Shown in pieces: positions 35,100 to 46,800 of a DNA stretch of 48,364 nt. The stretch is from the NCBI GenBank assembly GCA_003833135.1, contig QZLH01000727.1, positions 16,635 through 64,998 of the forward strand, written 5' to 3'. Numbering within the stretch: position 1 is the stretch's first letter; each line of letters starts with the position of its first letter. The notes beneath the pieces were generated by a model. The model saw nothing but the letters and a program-made list of their open reading frames with translations. It was not told where the DNA came from and did not search any database. The stretch is from Oehlia diaphana. Its lineage: Eukaryota; Glomeromycota; Glomeromycetes; Glomerales; Glomeraceae. Position numbers and translations under genes: made by a program.

Positions 35100-36032
35100 A
35101 TTTATTTTATTTTTAGTAATTTTTTTTTTTTTGCGTAATTTTAATCTAATAAGTTTTAGTACGTTTTTTTTTTAAAAAAAATAATTTTAATATAATATTA
35201 TTTTTGGCGCAGTATTACACTTACGCCATACAAGTATACTATTATACACCATAGATTATTAAATATACCATATACAGAAGTATACAAGTTACAGTATCAA
35301 GTACAGTATCAAGTTATCATATAAAGTTGTATAAAGTTCTTTTATAAAAAAAGAATTCAAAATATCTTTGTATTTCTTTGTAATAATTATTTAGGAAAAA
35401 GGATCGAATTAAATAAATCAAGTAAAAAAAATAATTTTCATTATGTATACAAGTACTGTACATGCATCATTATGCTGTCATGAACATTATCTTGATATTT
35501 TTCTTTATAAAGTATCATTATTATATAAATGGTATATCTTATTCAAATTGGGGAAGGTTTTCTAATATATTTATAGTAGATCCCAACTCACTTTTTGTTT
35601 ATTTATTTTATTATAATCTCTTATTTTGGTCATTCTTTCCAAATCTTTAAATAACTTTTTTTTTCTTGTTTACTCATTATTTATTTTCTTTTTTTATTTT
35701 TTTTTTTACAACATTTTAAATCATTTTATCATTTGCTAAAAAATTTCCGTTTTAATGTTTGATATTAAGTTAAACAAAGGCAAGGTTGATTGTTAAAATA
35801 GGTTACAGTAATATATATAAACCAATGAAGGAAAATCATTACCTATTAAATTGTAAACTTGATTGAAACTTGATTAATTCGTGTTACCCAGTTACATAAA
35901 CCGAGAAAATCATAAATCAGTATTGTTTCTTTTTAACTAACCCCTTTCTTTTCGACATTCAAAATATCCCTTAAAAAAAAAAAAAAATCTCTAATTTCTC
36001 TTAACTCTTCTAATTAGAAAAGTCATTATTAT
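35100..36032. other. Spacer with duplicated segment 35578-35695
   Basis: AT-rich, no gene. A 12-base unit ACAGTATCAAGT is repeated side by side near 35301-35324. Bases 35578-35695 recur exactly beside the gap. The last 150 bases should hold the promoter of the next gene. Confidence 0.6.
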
Positions 36033-39000
36033 ATGGCATTCTTCACACAAAAAGTTTGGGTAGAATGGATAGAACAAGGTTTAGCGAACGGAGAATATAA
36101 TTATTATGATTATAAAGATCTTAATAATGTTGAACAAATTGGATCAAGTAAAGTTTATAAAGCTATTATGAAAAAGGATGAAGAAGAAATTATGGTTGTT
36201 ATGAAATATATTGGAAATAAATTATCTACAAGAGAAGTTCAATCCGAGGTAAAAAAATTTGATTCCGAGATTTGCGAGATTTTTTTTTTTTTTTTAAAAA
36301 GGAAATGGAAAAGGAAAATTTATTAATTTAAATTCTTTAATTTCTTTTTCTCTTTTAGCTTAAATTATTAAGAAAGATTCAATTTTTTAATAATGATCAT
36401 ATTTCCAATTTTTATGGTATAACTAAATCTGATAGTAACGGTAATGTGTTTAACCATTCATTAAATTGGTTATTTAATGTTTAATTTAATGTTAATGTTG
36501 ATTAATGTTGATTAATTCAATTAGTCAATTATAATCAACGTCATTCAATTTCGTCATAATTTTATTTATTTTTTAATTTTCGATCCAATCAATTCTTTAG
36601 ATAAAAATCAATTAAAATATATGGTAATGTTGGAATATGGTGATGGTGGTTCTTTAAGAGAATATTTACAAAATAATTCGGAAAATTTACATTGGAGTGT
36701 AAGATTAAAATTTGCAAGACAACTTTCTAAAGCTATAGAATTTTTACATGAAAAAAATTTAATTCATAAAAATTTGGTAAGTTTTACGATTAATTTTTTA
36801 AAACATTATATTAATCTTAACGATTAAATATAATTTTTTTTTTTTCCATCACAGCATTCTAATAATATAATAATAAGTGAACAAGATTTAAAATTAAACG
36901 CATTAGGTATTACATGTAAAATGGAAGAATCTTCAAATATATCAATTAATTTACAAAATTATTTAACTTATGTTGACCCACAATATTTTAAAATACCAAG
37001 TTATAAAAGTAGTGAAGATAAACAATCAACTTTAACAAAAAAATCTGATATTTATAGTTTAGGGATTCTTTTATGGGAATTAGCTTCTATGAGATTACCT
37101 TTTAGTAATGAAGAACATTCTGATTTACAAAAAGAAATTATGGAAGGTCTTCGTGAAAAAGATATTGATGGAATCGATCAAGATTATATCCCTATTTATA
37201 AAAGTATTTATGAAATTTTTTTTTTTTTTTTTTGTCAAAAAAAATTACAAAAATTACAAAAATTACGTAAATTACGTATACTAATAATTAATTTTATTTA
37301 TTTACCCTCTTAGAATGTTGGCAAAGTGAACCTGATGATCGTCCTGATATTTTGGAGGTTGTATCGGCACTTGAAAAACTTGATGATGGAATAGATCCAT
37401 CAATGGTTCAAGAAAGTAAAAAAGTTAAGCCGCCGAAAAGAAGATTTTCAATTAAAGAACCCCTTTTACCTGATCCTCCTGTTACTAAACCGGTGAAATC
37501 TTCAACAAGACCTCAAATTAATACAACACTGCCACCAATTAATACTCCGCCACCAGTTAATACTCCTCCACCAATTAATACAACTCCTCCAACACCTAAA
37601 CTTCAAGTTAATACTCCTCCACCAACTCCACCAACACCAAAGCCTCAAATTGATACAAAACCACCACCACCAAAACCTCAGGTTGTTACAACTCCACCAC
37701 AACCAAAACCTCAAGTTGTACCACCACCAAAACCTCAAGTTGTACCACCGCCAAAACCTCAAGTTGTTACAACTCCACCACCACCAAAACCTCAATTTGT
37801 ACCACCGCCAAAACCTCAAGTTGTTACAACTCCACCACCACCAAAACCTCAAGTTGTTGCAACTCCACCTCCACCAAAGCCTCAAGTTACACCTCCACCA
37901 AAGCCTCAAGTTACACCTCCGCCGAAGCCTCAAATTAATTCAACGCCACCGCCATCACAAAAACAAGTTAATACATCTCCATCAAAAATAATAACAACCA
38001 AAAATCAAAGTTCAACTTTGACCGTTCCTAATATAAAACCTAGGTCCAGAAGTCCATCAAGTCCATTGAAACGTGATAGTCCAAGGTTAAGATCTAAAAG
38101 TCCTGAAGATACAATTATTGAAGAAGATGAAGAGGAAGGAGAAAGTACGAGAATAAATAGTCCTGTTGGTTCCGAAACTTCAACACTCATATATCAAAGT
38201 CCTATTTCTAAATCATTTAATTCTTCTGTATTAAAATCAGAAAGTCATAGATCTTTAAGTCCGAATAAGAAATTAAGTACATTAAAAGAAAAATCACCAG
38301 TTAGACAATCTAGACCATTAGGAAGAGCTGTTAGTAAAAGTCCATCAAGAAAATCACTTACTAGAGCAATAAGTCCTAATTTTACGACGAGAGAACCGAG
38401 AGCCTCCAGAAGGTCTTCATCCGTTTCACTTCCTAGAAATACTCCAAAATTTTCACGTAGAGCACAAACGGTAGCACCACCACAACCTCGTTTATCATCA
38501 CCATCTCGTTGTTCAAGTCCAAAAAAACCAAACAATCGTAGACATTCCACAAGTGTCGTAAGTGTCATATATAGTCCACTTCAATTTAATGCACAAAGTT
38601 CTCTAGTAGGATTGTGGTCAAATACTTCTGATCGTAGAGAAGATCCAACAAAAAAGATCATAGATGAATTATTATCATTATTTATGGAAACTTATGAAGT
38701 TGATCCAGGTGATTCATTATTAAAATCTGTTCAAGAATTTCTTGACAATCAGGAAGAAGAAAATTCTAAAATATTTGATTGGCTCTTAACGACTCAATTA
38801 AGTTTACAATATGAAATTCTTTTAGGATATTTTTATTTGAATGGTATAGGAACACCCATAGCTAATAGGAAAGCTTTTGTATTATTTTTAAGTGCGGCAA
38901 AAAAACAATATGCTATCGCGCAAGATTTATTGGGATATTGTTATCTTAATGGAAAAGGTACCGTAAAAGATGAAGTTTTGGCTTTTGAATGGTATCAAAA

Positions 39001-39334
39001 AGCTGCAGCAAATGGATGTGTTACAGCTTTTCAAAGTTTAGGTGAATGTTATCATAATAGTATTGGTACTGTAAAAAACAAGAGCAAAGCGCTTCAATAC
39101 TTTAAATTAGCAAGTGATGGTGGGAATTTATGTGGTAAAAATATGTTGGCATTTTGTTACGAGATGGGGCTTGGTATTAGTTCTGATCACAAAAAAGCTT
39201 TTAATTTATATAAGCAAGCAGCTGATGCTGGATACAAGTTGGCAAAACAAAACGTGGCCAGATGTTATCAAAAAGGTATAGGGGTAGCAATAGATTTAGA
39301 AGCCGCAACTTATTGGATAGAGAAAGGTAATTAA
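36033..39334 (+). CDS. Pseudokinase with proline-rich linker and Sel1 repeats, 947 aa
   Basis: Five exons: 36033-36248, 36359-36440, 36601-36776, 36855-37203 and 37314-39334, all with GT-AG introns and consistent phases. Residues 25-300 are a protein-kinase-like fold. The VAIK lysine is present (VVMK, K58), but the glycine loop is shortened (IGSSKVYKA), the HRD motif reads HKN (155-157) and DFG reads ALG (174-176), so catalysis is unlikely. Late-lobe motifs survive (SDIYSLGILLWELA, CWQSEPDDRPD). Residues about 330-500 are proline-rich repeats (PPPKPQVV), about 510-720 are Ser/Arg/Pro-rich with many SP sites, and about 770-947 hold four or five Sel1 repeats (GYCYLNGKGTVKD..A..WYQKAA), which act as protein-binding scaffolds. 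A signalling scaffold role is inferred. Kinase-Sel1 fusions are common in this lineage. Confidence 0.85.
37500..37960 (+). repeat. Coding minisatellite for Pro-Pro-Lys-Pro-Gln repeats
   Basis: CCACCAAAACCTCAAGTTGT-like units of variable length repeat through this part of exon 5 and encode PPPKPQVV / TTPPPPKPQ. Neighbouring units are nearly identical in DNA, pointing to slippage or unequal exchange. A long antisense frame (Trp/Arg-rich) here is an artefact of the repeat. Confidence 0.85.
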
Positions 39335-40451
39335 GAAATGAAGTTTTTTTTTATAACAGATAAGGACTTTTAAATGCAGGGTTAGTTATATGTGGTTTGG
39401 ATTTGTTTTTGTGTCCCGAAACATAGAAGGGCGTGACACATGACACATGAGTGACATGACAAATGAGGATTGAGGAGATTTGAGGAGGTCATTTGAATTT
39501 CCAACGTCCTAAACTCAACCTAACATCAACCTAACTCCAAACTAATCAAATAGAAGGGGTGCATTTTGCAGGATGTGCATAATACAAACATTCCATATTT
39601 AATTTTGTAATTAGGAAAAAAAAATCATTTTAATCATTTTTAATCATGTTTTTTTAATCATGTTTTTTTTTATTCATAATTTATTTTTAATTTATTTATT
39701 ATTTGTAAAATAAAATCGAGATCATTTTGCCTGTAAAATTGGAAAATTGAGAAGGGAATTTCAAATTACATTAATTATGTGGTAAACGATCGCGTTATTC
39801 TACAATTTCTTCGCTCGAATTCTCGAAATTTTTAATACATATTAACGTGTCAGTACATAAAACTATAATCCGCGTGATTACAACTGATATCATCGAAAAA
39901 CCCCCCTTTTCCTTTGTTTAGCTAAATTAAGTAAAACGGAGTAAAATTGCATGAAGGCGACTTGTACTTCCAATCTTTCCAATTCTAGCCCAATTCTAGT
40001 GCCATTTCTAACTCCAATAAAAATTTTTGGAAGGTTTCCAATCATCCAATGCACAAGATACACAATATACATATTATATATGTAAAACAATAAATATTTG
40101 AAACAATCGGAATGTTATAAATAAGGAAGGACCTATTCCCCAATGGAAAAAGTTCATTACTCATTGGAAGCTTCTAAGAATATCAAATAACTAAAATGGA
40201 TCGTTTAATAAAAAAAATTCTTTATTTAGATAAACTAAATAATTTTATAATTATTAGAACCAATTTATATACTGTACGTTAATTAGCCGCTATGTAGTAT
40301 GTACAGTACATGTGCACTAAAGGATATTCAAATTTTTTACATTATAGGAGATCAAAACTATATACATTATTTTACTATTTACATAAAAAAAAAAAAATTT
40401 TTTTAAAATTTTTTTTAAAATCATACGCGTTATAACCGTTATACTATTTCT
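39335..40451. other. Intergenic stretch, no gene
   Basis: AT-rich with a patch of short repeats (GTGACACATGACACATGAGTG near 39431-39451). A foldback-element relic is listed separately. No supportable open frame. Confidence 0.6.
39955..40056 (-). mobile_element. Decayed relative of the hAT-like foldback element
   Basis: Read on the minus strand, the segment starts TGTGCATTGGATGATTGGAA and contains several ATTGGAA/TTGGAAG motifs, as in the element at 16371-16479. The ends are degraded and no clean terminal repeat remains. Confidence 0.45.
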
Positions 40452-40899
40452 TTACGTAGCTTTTGTATGATCTTGTGCAGCTTGAGTATTTTGGAAAACA
40501 GGTTGAGTGTTTATCGTTTCAAAGGAAGGATTCGCATCTTCATCTTTAATAAATTAAAGATTTTTTTTTTTTTAAAAAAAAAGAAATGAATAATTTAAAA
40601 CGCGATTTTTTCACTTGCTTACATTTCATAGTTACAATTTCTTCGATATCACCGGTTTTTTGACGTGAACGTTTCTTTTGAAATCGAAAAATTGCAAAAG
40701 CAGAACCGATAACAATTACAACACAAGCAGAACCGATTGAAGCAAGACATGTTTTTCCACATTGAATTTTATCATCATTTTGATTTAGATTAGAATATTC
40801 TTGATTAGATGAATCTTCAATTGAAAAAATCTCTTGAATAAGAAAGAATATAAAAAAAAAATTATAAGTTAAAAAATGAATTCGAAATTTTGTTATCAT
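40452..40899 (-). CDS. Small single-pass membrane protein, 122 aa
   Basis: Exons 40623-40899 and 40452-40543, joined by a 79-base GTAAGC..AAG intron (phase 1). Residues 1-26 form a signal peptide (FLTYNFFFIFFLIQEIFS). A short Asn/Asp-rich outer segment with two Cys (CGKTC) leads to one membrane helix (SIGSACVVIVIGSAFAIFRF), a basic stop-transfer KKRSRQK, and a cytoplasmic tail in exon 2 (EDANPSFETINTQPVFQNTQ). The intron has an A/T-rich interior that would otherwise be read as a Lys-rich tail. This type I layout is common for small fungal surface proteins; no family is recognised. Confidence 0.7.
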
Positions 40900-41162
40900 G
40901 ATTTTTTTATCGAAATAACGAAATAAAAAGGGATTTGATAATATTACTAAAAAAAAAAAATCGCCCCTATTTTTTTTTAAAAAAAAAAAATATTATTTTT
41001 ATTTTTAGTAATTTTTTTTTTTATTTATTTTAAAAGAAAAAAGGAAAAAGAAAAAAGAAAGAAAAGAAAAGAAAGAAAAAATAAAAAAGGGATTTATTTT
41101 TAAAAGCAAATAAACTATTAAATCATGGCTTAGAAATTGAACCAATAAATATAAATTTCGTT

Positions 41163-41193
<31 letters not shown>

Positions 41194-41869
41194 TTTTCTT
41201 GTTTATTTATTTATTTTAACTATTATTGCTCATTTATTTATTATCATAATTATTTGTTTTGTTTTTAAAACTTGGCTTATATTTCCTTTTTCTTTTAAAT
41301 TTTGTACTATTAAATAACAGGTTTGTAAATTTAAAAAATTTAAAAAAAAAAATTCCCTTGTGTTATAAAAACGTGAAATTACAATATTTACATTGCCACA
41401 AAAAAATAATGAATTTTCGGAAATTTTTTCATTACCGCGGAGTAAGTAAATTACAATAAAAAAATTATTGACGCCAAGTTGTGTCACAAACTCCACTCAT
41501 TTTCAGTAATTTTGTAACAATATGCATCGTATTTTTCAATGAAAAAGACCGGGCAGGCACCAAAATAGAACTATGTTTAACCAGTTAATTAAAACATACA
41601 AAGAAAGAAATTACTTTACATGTCCCATACATTTGTACGACAAATATACTGAAGCGTATAATTGTTTAACTACGCCAATGTTAGTGATTTAATTATAAAT
41701 ATAACATGGTTTTATTGTTTTTTTTTTGTTTCATGTTTGTATACACAATTTTTTTTTTATTTTTTTTTAAAAAAAAATCCTAGTAAAAACAAAAGTAGAA
41801 AAGAAATAATAATATTAAATAAAAATTCAAGAAAATATTTATTTCCAGTATCAAAAAAAAAAACAAAAA
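40900..41869. other. Intergenic stretch with purine tract and TA microsatellite
   Basis: A run of A and G bases spans about 41031-41095 (AAAGAAAAGAAAAG pattern), and a TA dinucleotide repeat lies at about 41164-41193. I see no gene. The last 100 bases lie just upstream of the arrestin gene. Confidence 0.65.
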
Positions 41870-43240
41870 ATGTCTTTGGGAAGTAATGATATTTTATCAC
41901 GTACATCTAGAAATAAGTTATATATAAAATTGGTTGAACCAACAATTATTTTACATGGATCTCCTGAAGATTCATTAGGTTGTTTTTTGAGAGGTGAATT
42001 AATTTTGAATTTAACTAAACCAACAAAAATCAAAAAAATCGAATTAACATTTCTTGGAAAAATTAGATTATTTATTCCACGTGCAGATGGTGAAATAGCT
42101 TCAAGTAATAATTATGAAGAACGAGAAGTAATTTCTCATACTTGGACATTTCTTAATAATTTATCATCATCAAATATTGATAATGATAGTGATTCTAATT
42201 CTAATAGATCTATTAATAGTAATAATAGTAACAAAAGTCTTGTATCAAGATTATTTCATTCACTTTCTTCTAAAAAATCGGATTCATCAAGATATACTAT
42301 ATTAAAAAAAGGAATTCATACTTATCCTTTTGAATTATTTCTTCCTGGTGCACTTCCTGAATCGATTAATACTAATGTTGGTAGAATAACTTATAAATTA
42401 TCAGCAAAAGTTTTAAAATCTGGAGTATTTACTAAAATAAAAAAATCACAACGTGTTTATATATTACGAACGATATTGGATGAATGGAATCAAGGAAAAG
42501 TCGTTTCAAATGAGTGGAAAAATGTTTGTAAATATGAAGTTTCATTTCTTAAAAAAGCTTTTCCTATTGGGGATTGTATTAATATTGAAATGAAATTAAC
42601 ACCAAAAGACAAGGATAAATATGATTTACAGTATGTTCATATCGATTTGGTTGAAAAAGCTTCTTATAATTTGACGACTAGACCAAAACCAAATGTACAA
42701 GAATCTACAATTTGTGGAATTAAATTACATGATTTTATTGAAGAATGGACCGATAAAGATTCTAATAATAATTATAGTTCTCATATATTTAAATTTGACA
42801 AAAATCATTCACATCAACAACAAAATGATAATGAAATAAACCGAGATGAATCTTTAAATTCAAAAGAGTTATGTTATCATGAAACAATTTCTTTCAGATT
42901 ACCAAATTCTTCATTTTCAATTCATCCTACTTATACTTCTGAACCAATCACAATTTCTCATGATTTAAAATTCTTATTTTGTTTAAGAACTTTTACTAAC
43001 AATAATCGATTGAAATATAAAAAATTCACTCTTATAGTACCAATTACAATTATAGCTAGTAAATGTAAGGATAATATTTTACCTTTATATTATGAAAGTG
43101 AAAATGATAATGATTCTATCATTTCAACTACTTCTTGGGATGAAATTTCTTTTGATGATGTTTCTTTACCTCCTAGTTATGAATCTTCAATATATGGCAG
43201 TAAAAATAATAGTTCTGTTAATCTTGGAGTTAGTTTATAA
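41870..43240 (+). CDS. Arrestin-like trafficking adaptor (ART family), 456 aa
   Basis: Single exon starting at the first in-frame Met after an A-rich leader. Residues 17-75 (LYIKLVEPTIILHGSPEDSL, GELILNL, KKIELTFLGKIRL) match the arrestin N-domain strand pattern, and residues about 205-400 form the C-domain (YEVSFLKKAFPIGDCINIEM onward, FTLIVPITII). A Ser/Asn-rich insert lies at about 98-150. Near the C terminus LPPSYESS gives a PPxY motif (434-437), which binds WW domains of Rsp5/NEDD4 ubiquitin ligases. The expected job is to recruit that ligase to plasma-membrane transporters for endocytosis; the cargo is unknown. No truncation or frameshift is seen. Confidence 0.85.
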   Translation: MSLGSNDILSRTSRNKLYIKLVEPTIILHGSPEDSLGCFLRGELILNLTKPTKIKKIELTFLGKIRLFIPRADGEIASSNNYEEREVISHTWTFLNNLSSSNIDNDSDSNSNRSINSNNSNKSLVSRLFHSLSSKKSDSSRYTILKKGIHTYPFELFLPGALPESINTNVGRITYKLSAKVLKSGVFTKIKKSQRVYILRTILDEWNQGKVVSNEWKNVCKYEVSFLKKAFPIGDCINIEMKLTPKDKDKYDLQYVHIDLVEKASYNLTTRPKPNVQESTICGIKLHDFIEEWTDKDSNNNYSSHIFKFDKNHSHQQQNDNEINRDESLNSKELCYHETISFRLPNSSFSIHPTYTSEPITISHDLKFLFCLRTFTNNNRLKYKKFTLIVPITIIASKCKDNILPLYYESENDNDSIISTTSWDEISFDDVSLPPSYESSIYGSKNNSSVNLGVSL

Positions 43241-43891
43241 CGATAAGTGGGAAAATAAGTGGGAAAATGGGTGAGAGATTTTTTTGGGAATTTTTTTTTT
43301 TTTTTTTAGATTGTATATATATTATTTTGTACATATAAAATTAAATTATTATAATTATGAGTACATTAGGTTCGATCCAATAATTTCGGTTCTGATTTAA
43401 ACAAACATTTGAACAGTTCTGGAAACTGATCAAGTCACATCTATAAAACTGAGACCCGTTCGAAACGGCTCAAATAATCTGTTCGGAATCGGAATGGATC
43501 GAATCCCATCTCTAAATTATTATTTAGTCTAAATTTTTTAAAAAAATTTTGACTAAACAAAAATAAAATTTTAACATTGATTTATACAATTAATGATTAA
43601 TTAAAATCATGATTTTTATTTTTTTGATGATGATACATTTGATGACTTTTTTTTTTTAATTATTATTTTAAATTTAAATACATCTATTAAAAGATATCAT
43701 ATAAAATAAGTATAAATAAATTAAAATAAATTTTTTTTTTAAAAAATAAGAAAAAATTAAAAAGAACGTAATAAACGTAATAATAAAATAAAATAAATAC
43801 ATAATAGTAATAATAATAATAAAAAGTTTTTTTTTTTTTTGTTAAACCCAACCCAACCAAAAAAAAAGAAAAAAATTAGAAATTATGATAA
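43241..43891. other. Convergent intergenic region
   Basis: Lies between the 3' ends of the arrestin gene and the Tea1-like gene. It contains the inverted-repeat patch at 43369-43507 and long A/T runs. No gene. Confidence 0.65.
43369..43507. repeat. Imperfect inverted repeat, possible MITE
   Basis: GGTTCGATCC at 43369-43378 is mirrored by GGATCGAATCC at 43497-43507, and inner parts (TTTCGGTTCTGATTT versus AATCTGTTCGGAATC) also pair imperfectly. The patch is GC-richer than its flanks, and has a near-palindrome CCGTTCGAAACGG near 43456. Confidence 0.45.
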
Positions 43892-46800
43892 TTAAACTAC
43901 ATTTACATTCATTCTACTTCTTTCGGCTGAAGCTTTTTGTACTGCATCCAAAGTTGCCATTATTTCATCATATTCTTCTAACCTTGATGAAGCCCTAGCT
44001 AAATCATTCGTTGTCACTTTACTCCACCTGTCGTTCGTATCATCTATCATACTATTTGGCATTTCAAATTGTGATTTAAGAATATCCAATTCATTTGTCA
44101 AGTTACTTATTATTTTTGAATTTCTTGGACTTGTTTCTCTTATTTCATCTTCGATTCCACGATAACTATCAACTGCTGTTTCCATCTGATCTAACAACAA
44201 TGTTATTTTGTTTTCTGATTCACGTAATTTCCTATCTAATTCTTCATTTTCATCTTTAAGTTGTTTATTCTGTATTTCCAATAATACTCTTTGTTCTTTC
44301 CATCTTTCTCGGTTTATATTGGAAATTCGTCTTTCATTTAATTCTCTCAAGTTACCATTATTTTTTAATGCTTCATCGAGTTGTTGATTTAAAAGTTCAT
44401 TTAATGATAGAGTTTCTTCTAATTCACCTTGTAAATTTGTAACTTCTTTTTCTGCTTTGGCAAATTGTTCTTGAATAGAATCAGTAGTTTGACGTAATGA
44501 TTTATATTCCTTACGTAAATTATCATATTCTCTTCTCAAGGCTTCATAAGATTGATTAGCCATAAGTTTTTCTTCACGGGCATGTTCAATAAATTCTGTC
44601 ATTTTCTTTTCCATCTCTTCTTTTTCCTTTAAGAATTCTTCACGTTGTGTAATGATTTGTTTAACATTTGCAAAATCTTGTCTTGATGCACGGAAACCTT
44701 TTTGTAATGAAACTTGATTTTCAAGTTCTGAAATTTTATCCTCCAATTCTTCATTTTGTTTTTTAATTGTTGATAATTGTTGTTTATATTTGGCATTTTC
44801 TGCATTACTCTTTGTTAATTCATCTTTTACTCTCCTTAACATTTTTTCCGTATTTGTAACATAAGTTGTAGCGGTTTTATAATCCGCTTTCATTTTACTT
44901 AATTCTTGTTTGGTATCATTAAGTCGTCGTTGAGTTTCACTCAATTTTGTTTCGGAAATTTTTAATTCATCTTCTAATGCTTGATTACTTGAAATATCTG
45001 GTGATAAACTTAATGATCCCCCATTACTTGCACGTTCTAATTCTTCCTCAAGGACCTTTGATTTATTTTCCGCATCATCGGCTTTTCGTAATGCGTCTTT
45101 ATATTTTTTAATTGAAGCTTTAAGTTCTGCTTGAGTTTTAGTATGCATGTTTTCTAATTCTTCACAACGTGATTCCATCTCTTTAAATCGTGAAGACATT
45201 GATGCTCCTGTAAAGTTACCACCTTCTTCAAATATTCCCCTCTCAGTCATAACATCACGCATCATTCCAATTTTAACTTCAGCATCTTCAAGAGCACGAG
45301 ATTTTTCTTCCAAGATTCGTTCCTTCTCCCTTAAACGTCCTTTTGTTCTTATAATTTCATCATTACTTTCAGCCAATTTACGTTGTAATGAAGAAGATTC
45401 AGAGCGAGCTTTCATAATAGAAGATTCTAATTTAAGCATTTTAACCATAGCTCCTGATAAATTATTAGTGGCTTCATTTGCGGTTTTTTGTGCTTCAACG
45501 TTTATCAATTTAAGTGCAGAAAGTTCTTGTTCTTTAAGTTTAAGTTTATCATTAGCATCTAAAGTATCATTTGTATCAGAATTAGGAGATTTTGGACTTG
45601 GAGGATTATTTAATAATTTAGTCATTCCTTCTTGCATCATTATTCTCATCGCTTCACTTTCTTTTTGAGCCTTTTCTAATAATCTTTCCATATCATTTGT
45701 TCTTGATTTTGAACGTTCTAAATCTCTCATTTTAACGTCAAGTTCGGCACGTAAACCTGCAGATTCTTTTTCTAAATTAATAATGTCTTGTTTTGATTGT
45801 TTCCATAAACTTTCAATTTCATTTGTTCTTTCATTAGCTGCTGTTAATGCAAAATTTGCTTTTTCAAGTGCTCTTTTATGTTGTTCTAGAGATTGTTGAA
45901 GTTGACTCAAATGTAAATGACTACCATCATTTTCAGAACGATATTGTGCTAATTCAGCTGTTACCTCCGTTAATTTAGCTTTTGTTTCTCTTAATGAAGA
46001 TTCAGCTGAAGTGGCACGAGAATGTAAAGTTGCAAGATCTGCTAAAACACGTGCGTGAGCATTTTCAGCTTCTTCCGAACGTATTGTAGAACTCTTTGCT
46101 CGTTCTTCAGCCGATTCTCTAGAAGTTTTCTCATAATCTAAATTTTGTTGAGCTTGTATAAACCTATTTTGTATATCTTCTTTTTCAATCAATGCTTGTG
46201 TTAAACGTTTTTCGAGATCGTTAGCACGTACTACTTCAAGACTTGCTAATTCAGTTTCTGATGCATTCGTTATGGCTACCAATTTTGCTTTAAGATATAC
46301 CGCTTCTTGTAATGCAGCTGTACGAGCTCTTTCAGAATCTGTAATCTTTTGTGAAGCAATTTGAGATTGACTTGCTATAGAAGCTTTTGTTTTCTTTATT
46401 TCTTGTTTAAGTTTTGCAATTGTTTCTATAATCTTAGATTTTTCAGAATTTGATCCTCCCATATCCAATAAATTTTCAATATCAATACCTTCAGGTAAAG
46501 AATCTTCACATTCAACATCTAGAGTATATCCAGATTTTCTAGCTAAAGCCAATTCTGCTCTAAACCATATTTCACGTTTCTTGTAAGAAGCTATAATTTG
46601 ATCACGTTCATCACATTCGACATTAATTGTACGTGCAGAAGAAGTTTCCATTTTATCAGAAGTTGGGGATCGTAATTCAACAGGACTATTCACGATTGTT
46701 GAAACGGAATCATAAGTCATAGGACTTGGTGGAATTATATTATTAGTATTTATTGACATTGGTGATGAAAGGGCTGGTGATGAAAGGGTAGGTGATAATC

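Noticed and set aside
37502..37933. Long Trp/Arg-rich antisense frame
   Set aside because: It is the reverse complement of the proline-repeat part of the pseudokinase exon; the composition is an artefact.
41031..41193. Purine tract plus TA repeat as a possible origin or regulatory site
   Set aside because: Such low-complexity runs are frequent in this AT-rich genome; nothing specific supports a function.
45147..45668. 173-codon plus-strand frame
   Set aside because: Shadow of the coiled-coil exon of the Tea1-like gene.
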